Below are positions 9,149 through 17,017 of a DNA stretch of 64,000 nt, piece after piece (the stretch's first letter is position 1; every line of letters begins with the position of its first letter). The position numbers and the translations under genes were made by a program. The DNA lies in contig NZ_CP081294.1 of NCBI RefSeq assembly GCF_019711315.1, positions 2,542,001 to 2,606,000 on the forward strand, written 5' to 3'. The notes below the pieces were generated by a model. That model made no database searches, was not told where the DNA came from, and worked only from the letters and a program-made list of their open reading frames with translations. This DNA is from Qipengyuania gelatinilytica (GTDB lineage Bacteria; Pseudomonadota; Alphaproteobacteria; Sphingomonadales; Sphingomonadaceae).

Positions 9149-11652
9149 AGCGCGCGCAGGGCCTGTGCAGGCTTCGCGCGTAGCAGCGGCAGCGAACCGC
9201 CGATGGCGAAGGCAAGGACCACGAACAGGCCGAGGCCGAGCACGGTGAAGACTTCCATCCAGTCGGGCAGCCAGTCGAACTCGAACAGCTGCGTCACGAC
9301 CAGCCAAGCGGTGAGCGTGCCGAGGCCCAGCGCGACGATAGCCAGCGAGCCCGCGAGAAGGGCGTATTCCGCCAGCTGCATCTTGAGCACCTGCCCGCGA
9401 TCAGCGCCGAGGACGCGCAGCACCACCGTGTCATAGGTGCGAGAAGCGCGGGCGGCTGCAATCGCGCCAAGCAACACGGCAAGTCCTGCAAGGACCGCGA
9501 CGCTGGCCGCAGCGAGCGTCGCCAGCCCGACCTGCTCGATGATCGTGCGCGCCTGCTGGAGCACACCACCGACCTCGATGACCGAGGTCGACTGGAAATT
9601 GCGGACGAGCGCCTGAAGGAGCGGGCCGGTAGGCGTGCCTTCCGTCAGTTCGATCGTGGCAGCAAGGTTGTGCGGCGTGTCGCGCAGAGCATTGGGGCTG
9701 AGCACGAAGACGTAGTTGAAGCCCATGCTTTCCCAGTCGATCGTGCGCGTGCTGGCGATGCGGGCCTCAATCTCTGCGCCAAGGACGCCGAAGACCAGCT
9801 TGTCGCCCACTTCTAGGCCGGCGGCGGAGGCGAAATCATCCTCCACGCTGACGAGGTATTCGCCTTCATGCATGGGTCCCCACCATTCGCCGTCGACCAG
9901 CTCGTCGCCCTCGGGAAGGGTGTCGGCATAGGTCAGGCCGCGTTCGCCCCGCAGCGCCCATGCGCCATCGGGGATTTCCTCCAGGCTGGCGGTACGGGTC
10001 AGCTCGCCTTCGGGGCCGAATGCGAGAACCGACCCGCGAAGTGCGGCGACCGTGGTCACCTGCGCACCGGCATCGGTTTCCGCCACGAGATCGCGGAACT
10101 CGCCCTCGCGGTCGCGGGGGACGTCGAGCACGAAATAGTCGGGCGCGCGTTCAGGAACGCGCTTCTCGATATTGCCGTCGATCGAACTCTGGATGGCGGC
10201 AAGCAACACGAAGGCGGCAAGGCCGAAGCCGAGCGCGGTCACCAGCGCGCCCGTGCTCGAACCGGGCCGATGGATATTGGCAATCGCCGCGCGTGCGATC
10301 GGGCTTTTCGGGCGGGGGAGCGAAGCCGCCGTCTTGCGGATGGCCCAGCCGAGCAGCGCGAGCAGACCGAAAACGACGGCGGCACCGGCGAGGAAGCCCC
10401 CAGCCAGCATCGGGCGGCTCGAAGTAATCAGCGCAAGTCCCACGATTGCGGAGAGCCCGAGCAGGACCACGCCGATGGCGGCCCTGTCGCGGACGAGCGG
10501 CGCGACGCGCGCGCGCATCAGGGCCATGGCGGGGAAATTGCGCGCTCTCATCAGCGGTGGCGCGGCGAAAACGAGCGCGACCAGCAGGCCATATGCTGCC
10601 GCGAGCAGCAGCGCCGCCGGATCGAGCACGAAGCCCGCATTGACAGGCAGGAGACCTTCCAGCGCCTGCGCCAGGATCGGCACGACCGCGACGCCGACGG
10701 CGAGGCCGGCGATACTGCCGACCGCCGCTGCAGCGAATATCTGCAACGCGTAGATGCGCGCGATGTCCTTGGAGGTCGCACCGAGGATCTTGAGTGTCGC
10801 CACCGATTGTCGCCGCGCATCGAGATAGGACGAAACGCCGCCGCCGATACCGATGCCTGCAATGACCAGTGCTGCGAGACCCACGAGGGTCAGGAATTCG
10901 CTCATCCGTTCGACGAAGCGGTCGGTGCCCGGTGCTGCGCGTTGCGCCGTGTCGATGTCGAAACCGGCTTCGGGGAAGCGGTTCTCGAGGTCTTCCTCGA
11001 TCTCTTCGAGGTTGCGCGGTGTGGAAAGCGCGACGCGGGTCTTGCTCTGGTACATTGCGCCCGGAGCAAGCAGGCCCGCACGTTCGGGTAAGTCTTCGGC
11101 AACGATGATCGTCGGGCCCAGCTGGAAGCCTTCGCCAAGCCGGTCGGGCTCGTCCTCGATGATCCCTGCGACCGTCAGCGTTTCGGTGCCGATGGCGATG
11201 CTGTCTCCGGTGCCGATGTCCAGCCGGTCGGCCGCGCCGGGGGCGATATAGGCCTCGTTGCCGCTCGGGGCGGGGGCCTCGCCCCGGCCTTCCAGCATCA
11301 GTGTGCCGTAGAGCGGGTAGGCGGCGTCGACGGCCTTGAGTTCGATGGGCGCGGCGACATCATCCTTGCGCGCCATCGCCTGCATCCGCGTGCCGGCCGA
11401 AACCGTGCCGAGTTCCTCGAGCGCCCCGCGCTCTTCCTCGTTCAGCGAGCGCTGCCACAACTCGATCTGCACATCCCCGCCGAGGAAGGCCTGGCCGTTG
11501 GCGGCAAGCTCACGCTCGATCGCCGCTGTCAGCGAGCCGATGGCAGCCAGTGCCGCCGTGCCGAGGAAAATGCATACGAGGAGGAGGCGCAGCCCCTTGA
11601 AGCGCGCGTTGAGGTCGCGCCGCGCGATGCGCCAGGCGGTGCCCCAGCTCAT
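9145..11652 (-). CDS. ABC transporter permease of the YbbP/FtsX type
   Basis: An 835-residue permease with one N-terminal TM segment, a large periplasmic MacB-like domain, and two FtsX-type membrane blocks (about 10 TM helices in total), close in length to E. coli YbbP. It pairs with the ATPase whose stop overlaps its start by four bases. In E. coli the equivalent genes ybbP-ybbA are divergent from tesA, exactly as here. The family is thought to act in lipid or lipoprotein handling or export of hydrophobic compounds; the substrate is unknown. The ATG at 11652 begins [20 protein letters not shown]. Confidence 0.9.
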   Translation of the reverse strand: MSWGTAWRIARRDLNARFKGLRLLLVCIFLGTAALAAIGSLTAAIERELAANGQAFLGGDVQIELWQRSLNEEERGALEELGTVSAGTRMQAMARKDDVAAPIELKAVDAAYPLYGTLMLEGRGEAPAPSGNEAYIAPGAADRLDIGTGDSIAIGTETLTVAGIIEDEPDRLGEGFQLGPTIIVAEDLPERAGLLAPGAMYQSKTRVALSTPRNLEEIEEDLENRFPEAGFDIDTAQRAAPGTDRFVERMSEFLTLVGLAALVIAGIGIGGGVSSYLDARRQSVATLKILGATSKDIARIYALQIFAAAAVGSIAGLAVGVAVVPILAQALEGLLPVNAGFVLDPAALLLAAAYGLLVALVFAAPPLMRARNFPAMALMRARVAPLVRDRAAIGVVLLGLSAIVGLALITSSRPMLAGGFLAGAAVVFGLLALLGWAIRKTAASLPRPKSPIARAAIANIHRPGSSTGALVTALGFGLAAFVLLAAIQSSIDGNIEKRVPERAPDYFVLDVPRDREGEFRDLVAETDAGAQVTTVAALRGSVLAFGPEGELTRTASLEEIPDGAWALRGERGLTYADTLPEGDELVDGEWWGPMHEGEYLVSVEDDFASAAGLEVGDKLVFGVLGAEIEARIASTRTIDWESMGFNYVFVLSPNALRDTPHNLAATIELTEGTPTGPLLQALVRNFQSTSVIEVGGVLQQARTIIEQVGLATLAAASVAVLAGLAVLLGAIAAARASRTYDTVVLRVLGADRGQVLKMQLAEYALLAGSLAIVALGLGTLTAWLVVTQLFEFDWLPDWMEVFTVLGLGLFVVLAFAIGGSLPLLRAKPAQALRAL

Positions 11653-12353
11653 GCCGCGGCGGTCGCGCTGGCAGTGTCGCTTGCGATCTTGCCGTCACCC
11701 AGTGTCAGCACGCGCCCGCAATGGTCGGCCAGCTCTGGATCGTGGGTGATGACCAGCAGCGTGGCGCCGGTTTCTGCGCGTCGGTTGAACAGCAGCTCGA
11801 CGATTTCGTGACCGGTCGCGGCATCAAGGTTGCCGGTCGGTTCGTCGGCAAAGATCAGGTCGGGACGCGGCGCAATGGCGCGGGCAATTGCGACGCGCTG
11901 CTGTTCGCCGCCGGAAAGCTGCTGCGGATAATGGTCGAGCCGGTGGCCGAGGCCCACGGCCTCCAGTTCGGCCTTCGCCCGTTCCTGCGCGTCGGTTTCG
12001 CCCGCCAGTTCCATCGGTGTCGCAACGTTTTCGAGCGCGGTCATGGTCGGCAGGAGGTGGAATGCCTGCAGCACGATGCCGATCCGGCCCCTGCGCGCAC
12101 GGGCAAGGGCGTCTTCGTCCATCGTGGCGAAATTGGCCCCGGCCACGCTCAGCGTACCGGAAGTGGCACGCTCCAGCCCGGACAGGACCGCCATGAGCGA
12201 GCTCTTGCCCGATCCGGACGGGCCGAGCAGGGCGACGGTCTCGCCCTTGCCGATGGTGAGGTCGAGCCCTTTCAGGATTTCCACCGGTGCTTCGGTAGAG
12301 CCGAGGGTGAGGCGCAGATCGCGCGCGCAAATCGCATCTTGAGAAGTCGTCAC
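11649..12353 (-). CDS. ABC transporter ATP-binding protein of the YbbA/LolD type
   Basis: A 234-residue ABC ATPase. Walker A is GPSGSGKSS, the Q-loop region [23 protein letters not shown] is the MacB/LolD type, the signature is [14 protein letters not shown], and Walker B is [12 protein letters not shown]. It powers the YbbP-like permease encoded by the next, overlapping gene. I chose the GTG at 12353 ((M)[14 protein letters not shown]) because the 11 extra residues from the GTG at 12386 are basic and unlike the family. Only 47 bases separate this start from the divergent tesA start, so the two promoters must be packed together. Confidence 0.9.
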   Translation of the reverse strand: MTTSQDAICARDLRLTLGSTEAPVEILKGLDLTIGKGETVALLGPSGSGKSSLMAVLSGLERATSGTLSVAGANFATMDEDALARARRGRIGIVLQAFHLLPTMTALENVATPMELAGETDAQERAKAELEAVGLGHRLDHYPQQLSGGEQQRVAIARAIAPRPDLIFADEPTGNLDAATGHEIVELLFNRRAETGATLLVITHDPELADHCGRVLTLGDGKIASDTASATAAA

Positions 12354-12400
12354 GCGGCTGCGATGGCAGATGGACCACCGCCGCACAAGGAAGCTCGCCG

Positions 12401-13102
12401 ATGCGCCTTAGTAGTTTGTCGATACCTCTTTTCGCCCTGACACTGGCCGCTTGCGGCAGCGAGGTCGACGAAGCTCCGCCGCAGGCCGAAGCTGCGGCAG
12501 CCAGCGAGGCGCCGGAAGAGATCGTCGTCGAAGGCGAAGAGCGCCGCATTGTCGCCTTCGGAGACAGCCTTTTCGCCGGATATAATCTGGCAGAACACGA
12601 GGGTTATCCCGAGCGGCTGCAGCGTGCCCTCAGGCAGGCGGGCATCAATGCCACCGTGGTTGATGCCGGCGTTTCGGGCGACACCAGCTCCGGCGGGCTG
12701 GAGCGGATCGGCTTCCTTCTCGACCAGCAGCCGGTAAAGCCGGACTTGTTCATCCTGGAACTGGGCGGCAACGACATGCTGCGCGGTATCCAGCCCGCAG
12801 CTACCCGTTCGAATTTCGAAGGCATGCTGGCCGAATTGCAGAGCCGTGACATTCCGGTCCTGCTGATGGGAATGCGCACGCCGCCGAACTACGGGCCGGA
12901 ATACCAGCAGCAGTTCGACGCGCTCTATGGCGATCTCGCGCGCGAATATGGCGCGCAGCTGGTGCCCTTCTGGCTGGAAAGTATCTACCAGTCGCCCGAG
13001 CTGTTCCAGTCGGACAGGATCCATCCCACGGCAGAGGGTATCGATCTTTTGGTCGCCGATACGGTAGACGATGTGCAGGCGGCCCTGCCGGACGCAGGCT
13101 AG
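12401..13102 (+). CDS. tesA: SGNH arylesterase / lysophospholipase, TesA-like lipoprotein
   Basis: A 233-residue GDSL-family hydrolase. The N-terminus is a lipoprotein signal (LALTLAAC type), followed by an acidic Ala-rich linker. Block I is AFGDSLFAGYN with the nucleophilic Ser, block III is LELGGNDML with the oxyanion Asn, and block V is DRIHPTAEG with the catalytic Asp and His. It hydrolyses acyl or aryl esters in the periplasm, like E. coli TesA. It is divergent from the YbbA/YbbP-like transporter genes, an arrangement shared with E. coli, and its stop overlaps the convergent recF stop by four bases. The extended linker and lipid anchor are differences from soluble TesA. Confidence 0.9.
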   Translation: MRLSSLSIPLFALTLAACGSEVDEAPPQAEAAAASEAPEEIVVEGEERRIVAFGDSLFAGYNLAEHEGYPERLQRALRQAGINATVVDAGVSGDTSSGGLERIGFLLDQQPVKPDLFILELGGNDMLRGIQPAATRSNFEGMLAELQSRDIPVLLMGMRTPPNYGPEYQQQFDALYGDLAREYGAQLVPFWLESIYQSPELFQSDRIHPTAEGIDLLVADTVDDVQAALPDAG

Positions 13103-14178
13103 ACCCGCTCGACGCTTCCGCCCGTCACGCGCCAGACTGCCGCTTCGCTAGAGATGCTGTCGAAGGGGGGCAGCTCGGTCCCCGTCATCCAGACCTGTGC
13201 GCCGCTGGCCGCAAGCTGGTCGAACAGCGCAGCGCGGCGGACCGGATCGAGATGTGCGGCGACCTCGTCGAGCAGCAGGACGCCGGCGCGCCCCTGTGCC
13301 GCGAGCGCCGCGTGAGCGAGCGTGATGGCGACCAGCATGGCCTTCTGTTCACCGGTCGAGCTCTGGGCGGCAGGCACGCGCTTGGCTGCGTGAACCACTT
13401 CCAGCTCGTCGCGGTGCGGGCCCGAGAGGGTGCGCTGCGCTGCCCGGTCCCTCGCGCGCCCGTCGAACAAGGCCTGCGACAAGGCTTCGGCACTGTCGGT
13501 TCCTCCCGGCGCATAGGTCAGGGCGGGGCGGGCGAAAGGCTCGCTCGGCATATGGGCGATGCGGCTCATCAGAGTATCGACCAGCATCGCGCGTCCCGCG
13601 ATCAGCTTTCCGCCATGCTCGACCATCTGCGCCTCGATCGCGTCGAGCCAGGCGCTTTCGGGCGCGCGGTCGTCTGTCAGCAGGCGGTTCCTCTCGCGCA
13701 GCGCGGCTTCATAGCGTGACGCATAGGCGGCATGCGCGGGATCGAGCGCCAGCGCCATGCGGTCCATGAACCTGCGCCGGTCGGCAGCAGGGCCGGTGAA
13801 GAGGCCGTCCATTGCCGGGGTCAGCCATGTCAGCGCGAGCCATTCGCCCAGAGCAGTCGCGCTGTTTTCTGCGCCATTGATGCGTACGCGCCGGCGCGCC
13901 GGGTGATCGCTTTCGGTATAAGTGCCGAGCCGGATCGCCTCGCCGTCGTCCTGCCTGAGGTCCGCGCCGATGGCGAAGCCGGTGTCCGCATCATGCTGGA
14001 CCATATCGGCCAGCGCAGCCCGCCTCAGTCCGCGCCCGGGTGCCAGCAGCGAGAGCGCCTCGAGCACATTGGTCTTTCCCGCGCCGTTCTCCCCCACAAG
14101 CAGGTTGAACCGCGAGGTGCCCGCCAGTTCGGTGACCTCGTGATTGCGGAAACGGGTGAGGGAAATGCGGTCGAGCAT
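13099..14178 (-). CDS. recF: DNA replication and repair protein RecF
   Basis: A 359-residue SMC-like ATPase. Walker A is GENGAGKTN near residue 33, the signature is around STGEQKAML, and Walker B is VLLLDEVAAHLD. It loads RecA onto gapped DNA with RecO and RecR. ATG 14178 begins MLDRISLTRFRNHEV, the standard RecF N-terminus; the longer open frame upstream would overlap the regulatory region of the PspC locus. There is no dnaA-dnaN neighbourhood, in contrast to many bacteria. Confidence 0.93.
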   Translation of the reverse strand: MLDRISLTRFRNHEVTELAGTSRFNLLVGENGAGKTNVLEALSLLAPGRGLRRAALADMVQHDADTGFAIGADLRQDDGEAIRLGTYTESDHPARRRVRINGAENSATALGEWLALTWLTPAMDGLFTGPAADRRRFMDRMALALDPAHAAYASRYEAALRERNRLLTDDRAPESAWLDAIEAQMVEHGGKLIAGRAMLVDTLMSRIAHMPSEPFARPALTYAPGGTDSAEALSQALFDGRARDRAAQRTLSGPHRDELEVVHAAKRVPAAQSSTGEQKAMLVAITLAHAALAAQGRAGVLLLDEVAAHLDPVRRAALFDQLAASGAQVWMTGTELPPFDSISSEAAVWRVTGGSVERV

Positions 14179-14238
14179 GGGGTCTGCAAGCCCTAGCGCG
14201 GGGCTCTGCTCCCCGCCACCGGAAAGCGAAATCCAAAA

Positions 14239-14257
14239 GTTGGGAATTTTCGCCAAC
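14239..14257 (+). promoter_or_regulatory. Candidate enhancer site upstream of the sigma-54 promoter
   Basis: The inverted repeat GTTGG (14239-14243) and CCAAC (14253-14257) is separated by nine bases. It lies about 100-120 bases upstream of the predicted start of the sigma-54 promoter, the distance at which PspF-type activators bind. A second inverted repeat, ATTCAG and CTGAAT, lies at 14291-14312. Their role is inferred from position only. Confidence 0.35.
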
Positions 14258-14330
14258 CTTTCGGTTTCATTAACGGAAGGCGGGCTCGCCATTCAGTTAA
14301 GAATGGCTGAATTCCGACGTTTTTCGATTT

Positions 14331-14346
14331 TGGCACGGGGGTTGCA
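14331..14346 (+). promoter_or_regulatory. Sigma-54 (RpoN) promoter
   Basis: TGGCACGGGGGTTGCA is a perfect match to the -24/-12 consensus TGGCACG-N4-TTGCA with correct spacing. It lies in the intergenic region between recF and the first 39-residue microprotein, pointing toward it. Transcription should start near 14357, just before the inverted repeat CACCGGA/TCCGGTG at 14361-14377. Such promoters need an enhancer-binding activator. Confidence 0.88.
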
Positions 14347-14360
14347 ATGCTTGGGGTGTC

Positions 14361-14377
14361 CACCGGATGGTCCGGTG
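14361..14377 (+). promoter_or_regulatory. Inverted repeat in the leader of the microprotein-PspC operon
   Basis: CACCGGA-TGG-TCCGGTG is a perfect 7-bp inverted repeat right at the predicted 5' end of the sigma-54 transcript. It could be a 5' stabilising hairpin or a binding site; nothing in the sequence decides between them. Confidence 0.5.
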
Positions 14378-14408
14378 AACAGCCAAGATAATTCAGGGAT
14401 ACAGACAA

Positions 14409-14528
14409 ATGTTCGCTTTCGACGCTTCCAACAACAAGGCCCTCGCATCGGTCTTCGCCTTCGCTGCCTCGGCCATCATGATGGCAATGGCAATCGTCCC
14501 CGCCAGCCCGGCCGGCCTCATCGCCTGA
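14409..14528 (+). CDS. 39-residue membrane microprotein A, sigma-54 operon
   Basis: An ATG at 14409 opens a 39-codon frame. The peptide has a short polar start (MFAFDASNNK), one hydrophobic helix of about 20 residues rich in Ala, Phe and Met, and the tail AIVPASPAGLIA. The second microprotein downstream has the same length, the same MF start and the same AIVPASP tail, which argues strongly that both are real genes. The sequence AGGGATACAGACAA before the ATG offers a plausible ribosome site. It is the first gene after the sigma-54 promoter and precedes PspC. I know no named family for it; a single-pass inner-membrane stress peptide is inferred. Confidence 0.78.
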   Translation: MFAFDASNNKALASVFAFAASAIMMAMAIVPASPAGLIA

Positions 14529-14568
14529 GCCTGCAGCACCCACTCATAACACTATAGGAAAAGGATCT

Positions 14569-14688
14569 ATGTTCGACCTCGAAAAATATGGCAGCAAGCT
14601 TTTCGCAGCCGCCTTCTCGCTCACCCTCTCGGCAGCTTTCTTCGCAGCCGCTATCGTCCCCGCATCGCCCAATGGAGTGCTGGCATGA
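14569..14688 (+). CDS. 39-residue membrane microprotein B, paralogue of A
   Basis: An ATG at 14569 preceded by TAGGAAAAGGATCT, a good ribosome-binding site, opens 39 codons ending in TGA at 14686-14688. The peptide starts MFDLEKYGSKLF, has one hydrophobic helix, and ends AAAIVPASPNGVLA. It matches microprotein A in length, MF start and the AIVPASP tail, but the middle differs, so it is a diverged duplicate. Its stop overlaps the pspC start (ATGA), which implies translational coupling to PspC. A function with PspC in envelope stress is inferred. Confidence 0.82.
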   Translation: MFDLEKYGSKLFAAAFSLTLSAAFFAAAIVPASPNGVLA

Positions 14689-14903
14689 CCAACCTGAAAT
14701 TCCGCGATGACAATGCCGTCAGCCCGAGCAAGACTTTCCGGCTCGACCGCACCAACGGCAAGCTGATGGGCGTATGCTCCGGCATCGGCCGCTACTTCGG
14801 GATCGACACCACGCTGGTTCGCGTCGGCTTCGTCCTGGGTACGCTGCTCGGCTTCGGCAGCTTCATCCTCATCTACCTGGCGATCGGACTGATCGCAGAC
14901 TGA
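14685..14903 (+). CDS. PspC-domain protein (phage-shock family)
   Basis: A 72-residue protein. After a short cytoplasmic start it has the PspC signature DRTNGKLMGVCSGIGRYFG followed by DTTLVRVGFVLGTLLGFG and a second hydrophobic helix ending in AIGLIAD. It sits in the inner membrane and in enterobacteria works with PspB to sense membrane stress and control PspA. Its ATG overlaps the stop of microprotein B. No pspA or pspB is adjacent, yet a sigma-54 promoter drives the operon, as in the E. coli psp operon. The short form lacks the longer C-terminal region of E. coli PspC. Confidence 0.9.
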   Translation: MTNLKFRDDNAVSPSKTFRLDRTNGKLMGVCSGIGRYFGIDTTLVRVGFVLGTLLGFGSFILIYLAIGLIAD

Positions 14904-14921
14904 GTTCGATCCTTCCGCAAC

Positions 14922-14944
14922 ATCCCGGACAAACGGTCCGGGAT
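14922..14944 (+). terminator. Hairpin between convergent pspC and SDR genes
   Basis: ATCCCGGAC (14922-14930) and GTCCGGGAT (14936-14944) form a perfect 9-bp stem with loop AAACG. There is no T-run on either strand, so it is a likely but imperfect terminator at the meeting point of two convergent operons. Confidence 0.5.
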
Positions 14945-14995
14945 CGGGCGAGAAGGGTCGGACCTCGCATTGGCAGGCGCGAAGCCCGCCAATCC

Positions 14996-15790
14996 TCACA
15001 TGGCCGAGATACCGCCGTCGAGCTTCAGCTCCGCACCGGTCATGAACTTGCTCTCGTCACTGGCGAGATAAACCACCGCATTTGCGATATCGTCCGGTTC
15101 GCCGACCTTCTTGAGCGGGATCTGACGGGCAAGCTTTTCCATCAGCACATCCTTGTCGATATTGTGATTGATCGCCGTCCCGTCGAGGATCGGCGTATCG
15201 ACGAAGGTCGGGTGTACAGAGTTGCAGCGGATATCCATGCGGTTCTTCGCACAGTGCAGCGCGATCGATTTCGACAGCATCCACACCGCGGCCTTGCTGG
15301 CATTATAGGCGGGCATCGTGTCGCTGGCGATCAGGCCGGCGATGCTCGAGATGTTGATGATCGAGCCGGGCGCATGTTCGCGCATCAGCGGCAGGGCTTT
15401 CTGGCAACCGTGGAAGATTGAATCGACATTGACCGAAAAGCAGCGTTGCCAGTCCTCGAACTTGCAGGTCTCGATATTGCCGCCGACACCGATCCCGGCA
15501 TTGTTGACCAGCACGTTGAGACCGCCCAATTCCCTTTCGGCGACATCGACCACGCGTTCCCATGCATCGGGATCGGTCACGTCGTGCTGGACGCCGACCG
15601 CGTGACCGGCACCCATTTCCTCGACGATGCGGGCAGCTGTCGCCTCGGCGCCGTCCCCGTTGATATCGGTACACAGGACCTTGGCGCCTTCTTCGGCCAG
15701 CCTGCGGGCATGGGCCGCGCCCAGTCCCTGTGCCGCACCCGTAACCAGTGCCAGCTTACCCTTGCAGCGTCCGCTTGCCTTGGCTGCCAT
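14996..15790 (-). CDS. Short-chain dehydrogenase/reductase (SDR) oxidoreductase
   Basis: A 264-residue classical SDR. The nucleotide-binding motif is TGAAQGLG near residue 20, followed by NNAG, the catalytic Ser in NISSIAG and the YNASK active-site motif, and it ends LKLDGGISAM. It reduces or oxidises an unknown alcohol or ketone with NAD(P); an acidic residue after beta-2 (CTDING) suggests NAD preference. ATG 15790 was chosen because it follows GAGGGAGAG and starts just before the Rossmann fold. It is the last gene of the leftward lemA-TPM-TPM-Nudix group, two bases after the Nudix stop. Confidence 0.88.
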   Translation of the reverse strand: MAAKASGRCKGKLALVTGAAQGLGAAHARRLAEEGAKVLCTDINGDGAEATAARIVEEMGAGHAVGVQHDVTDPDAWERVVDVAERELGGLNVLVNNAGIGVGGNIETCKFEDWQRCFSVNVDSIFHGCQKALPLMREHAPGSIINISSIAGLIASDTMPAYNASKAAVWMLSKSIALHCAKNRMDIRCNSVHPTFVDTPILDGTAINHNIDKDVLMEKLARQIPLKKVGEPDDIANAVVYLASDESKFMTGAELKLDGGISAM

Positions 15791-15792
15791 CG

Positions 15793-16338
15793 TCACTCTC
15801 CCTCGATAAATCCTTGTCCCAGGAGCGTGAGCATACGCACGTCGATGCCGCAACCTTCTTGGCGCTTGGCGGCGATAAATTCGGTCAGGTCCGAGCGCGC
15901 GACGCGGTGCACGGTGATGTTTTCGCCTTCGACCCCGCCGCCTTCGCCGACCTTGGTCAGACCGCGTGCGCGTACGAAGGTGAAGCTTTCGCTGACCATT
16001 CCGGGCGAGGAATAGAAGGTGCCAAGGTTCTCGAGAGTGGAGGCGCGGTAGCCCGTTTCCTCCTCGAGCTCGCGGCCGGCGGCGGCAAGTGGATCCTCGT
16101 CCTCTGCGCCGTCATCATCTCCGATCAGGCCTGCCGGCAGCTCGAGGCAGGTGATCTCCAGCGGCACCCGGTATTGTTCGACGAGAAGGACGTGATCCTC
16201 CTCATCTACCGCGAGGATGACGGCAGCGCGAATGCCGCGGCTGCGCGAGACATATTCCCAGCGCCCGCGTTTCTTGGCTGTGACGAACTTGCCCTGCCAG
16301 ACGATTTCCTCCGGCGCGTCGTGGTCAGCAATACTCAT
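15793..16338 (-). CDS. Nudix hydrolase, ADP-ribose pyrophosphatase type
   Basis: A 181-residue protein. The Nudix box is visible as GLIGDDDG...E...AGRELEEETGY at about residues 75-105, with the REXXEE metal-binding core. The sequence before it (VLLVEQYRVPLEITCLELPAGL) and the SSPGMVSE motif after it are typical of ADP-ribose/NudF-like enzymes, which hydrolyse ADP-ribose or related nucleotide sugars to AMP. The substrate is inferred. It lies four bases after the stop of the small TPM gene and two bases before the SDR start. Confidence 0.88.
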   Translation of the reverse strand: MSIADHDAPEEIVWQGKFVTAKKRGRWEYVSRSRGIRAAVILAVDEEDHVLLVEQYRVPLEITCLELPAGLIGDDDGAEDEDPLAAAGRELEEETGYRASTLENLGTFYSSPGMVSESFTFVRARGLTKVGEGGGVEGENITVHRVARSDLTEFIAAKRQEGCGIDVRMLTLLGQGFIEGE

Positions 16339-16342
16339 GGGA

Positions 16343-17017
16343 TCAAACCTCGATCAGTCGGTCGGGCAATTCGTTCTGGTCGTCGGCATCGCGCGGGAAA
16401 TGCTCGGCAAGGACGATGCCGACATCGCGCACGCCCGCAGCGAGGCCTTCCGCTACGCATCCCTTGGAAACCTCGGCCAGCATGTCGACCATGGCCTCGC
16501 CCCAGACTTCCGCCGGGACCTGCGTAGCGATGGCATCGTCGGCGACGATTTCGGCGCGGTGTTCGCGCATGGAAAGGTAGAGCAGTACGCCGGTGCGCCC
16601 GTGGGTGCGGCGTTCCGCGCCGACCTTGAAATGCCTGATCGCCGCATCGCGCACGCGCTGTGCGGTAACGGGCGAGGGGATCATGCGGAACTTGAGCGGC
16701 TGCCAGAGCTGCACGGCGAGCGCCAGCAGCAGCGCGCCGAGCCCGGCGCCCAGCACGAGAGTGAGTACCTGCCCGCGCGTCCATTCGCTGGACCATCCGC
16801 CCATGAGGCCATCGATCCAGTCGAGGACAGGCTGCGGGAAGGCGGCGAGCAGGCTCATCACGGTAAAGCTGATGCCGAGCGCCCACCACAGGGCGACATC
16901 GGTATACCCGTCCGACCTGTCGGCTAGCACGGTGACGATCTCGCCGCTCGTCTGCTGTTCGGCAGCGGCGACCGCTTCGGTCACGATCCGGTGCTGCTTT
17001 TCGTCCAGATATCCCAT
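16343..17017 (-). CDS. TPM-domain membrane protein
   Basis: A 224-residue protein starting MGYLDEKQHRIVTEAVAAAE. The segment TSGEIVTVLADRSDGYTDVALWWAL begins a TPM-like domain. Two hydrophobic segments follow (about residues 45-70 and 90-120), then a soluble part with RDAAIRHFKVGAERRTHGRTGVLLYLSMREHRAEIVADD, the hallmark of the second TPM-type subfamily. It has no signal peptide and starts directly after the stop of the larger TPM gene. TPM/LemA gene groups are common and are linked to envelope quality control, but the biochemical activity is unclear. Confidence 0.85.
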   Translation of the reverse strand: MGYLDEKQHRIVTEAVAAAEQQTSGEIVTVLADRSDGYTDVALWWALGISFTVMSLLAAFPQPVLDWIDGLMGGWSSEWTRGQVLTLVLGAGLGALLLALAVQLWQPLKFRMIPSPVTAQRVRDAAIRHFKVGAERRTHGRTGVLLYLSMREHRAEIVADDAIATQVPAEVWGEAMVDMLAEVSKGCVAEGLAAGVRDVGIVLAEHFPRDADDQNELPDRLIEV

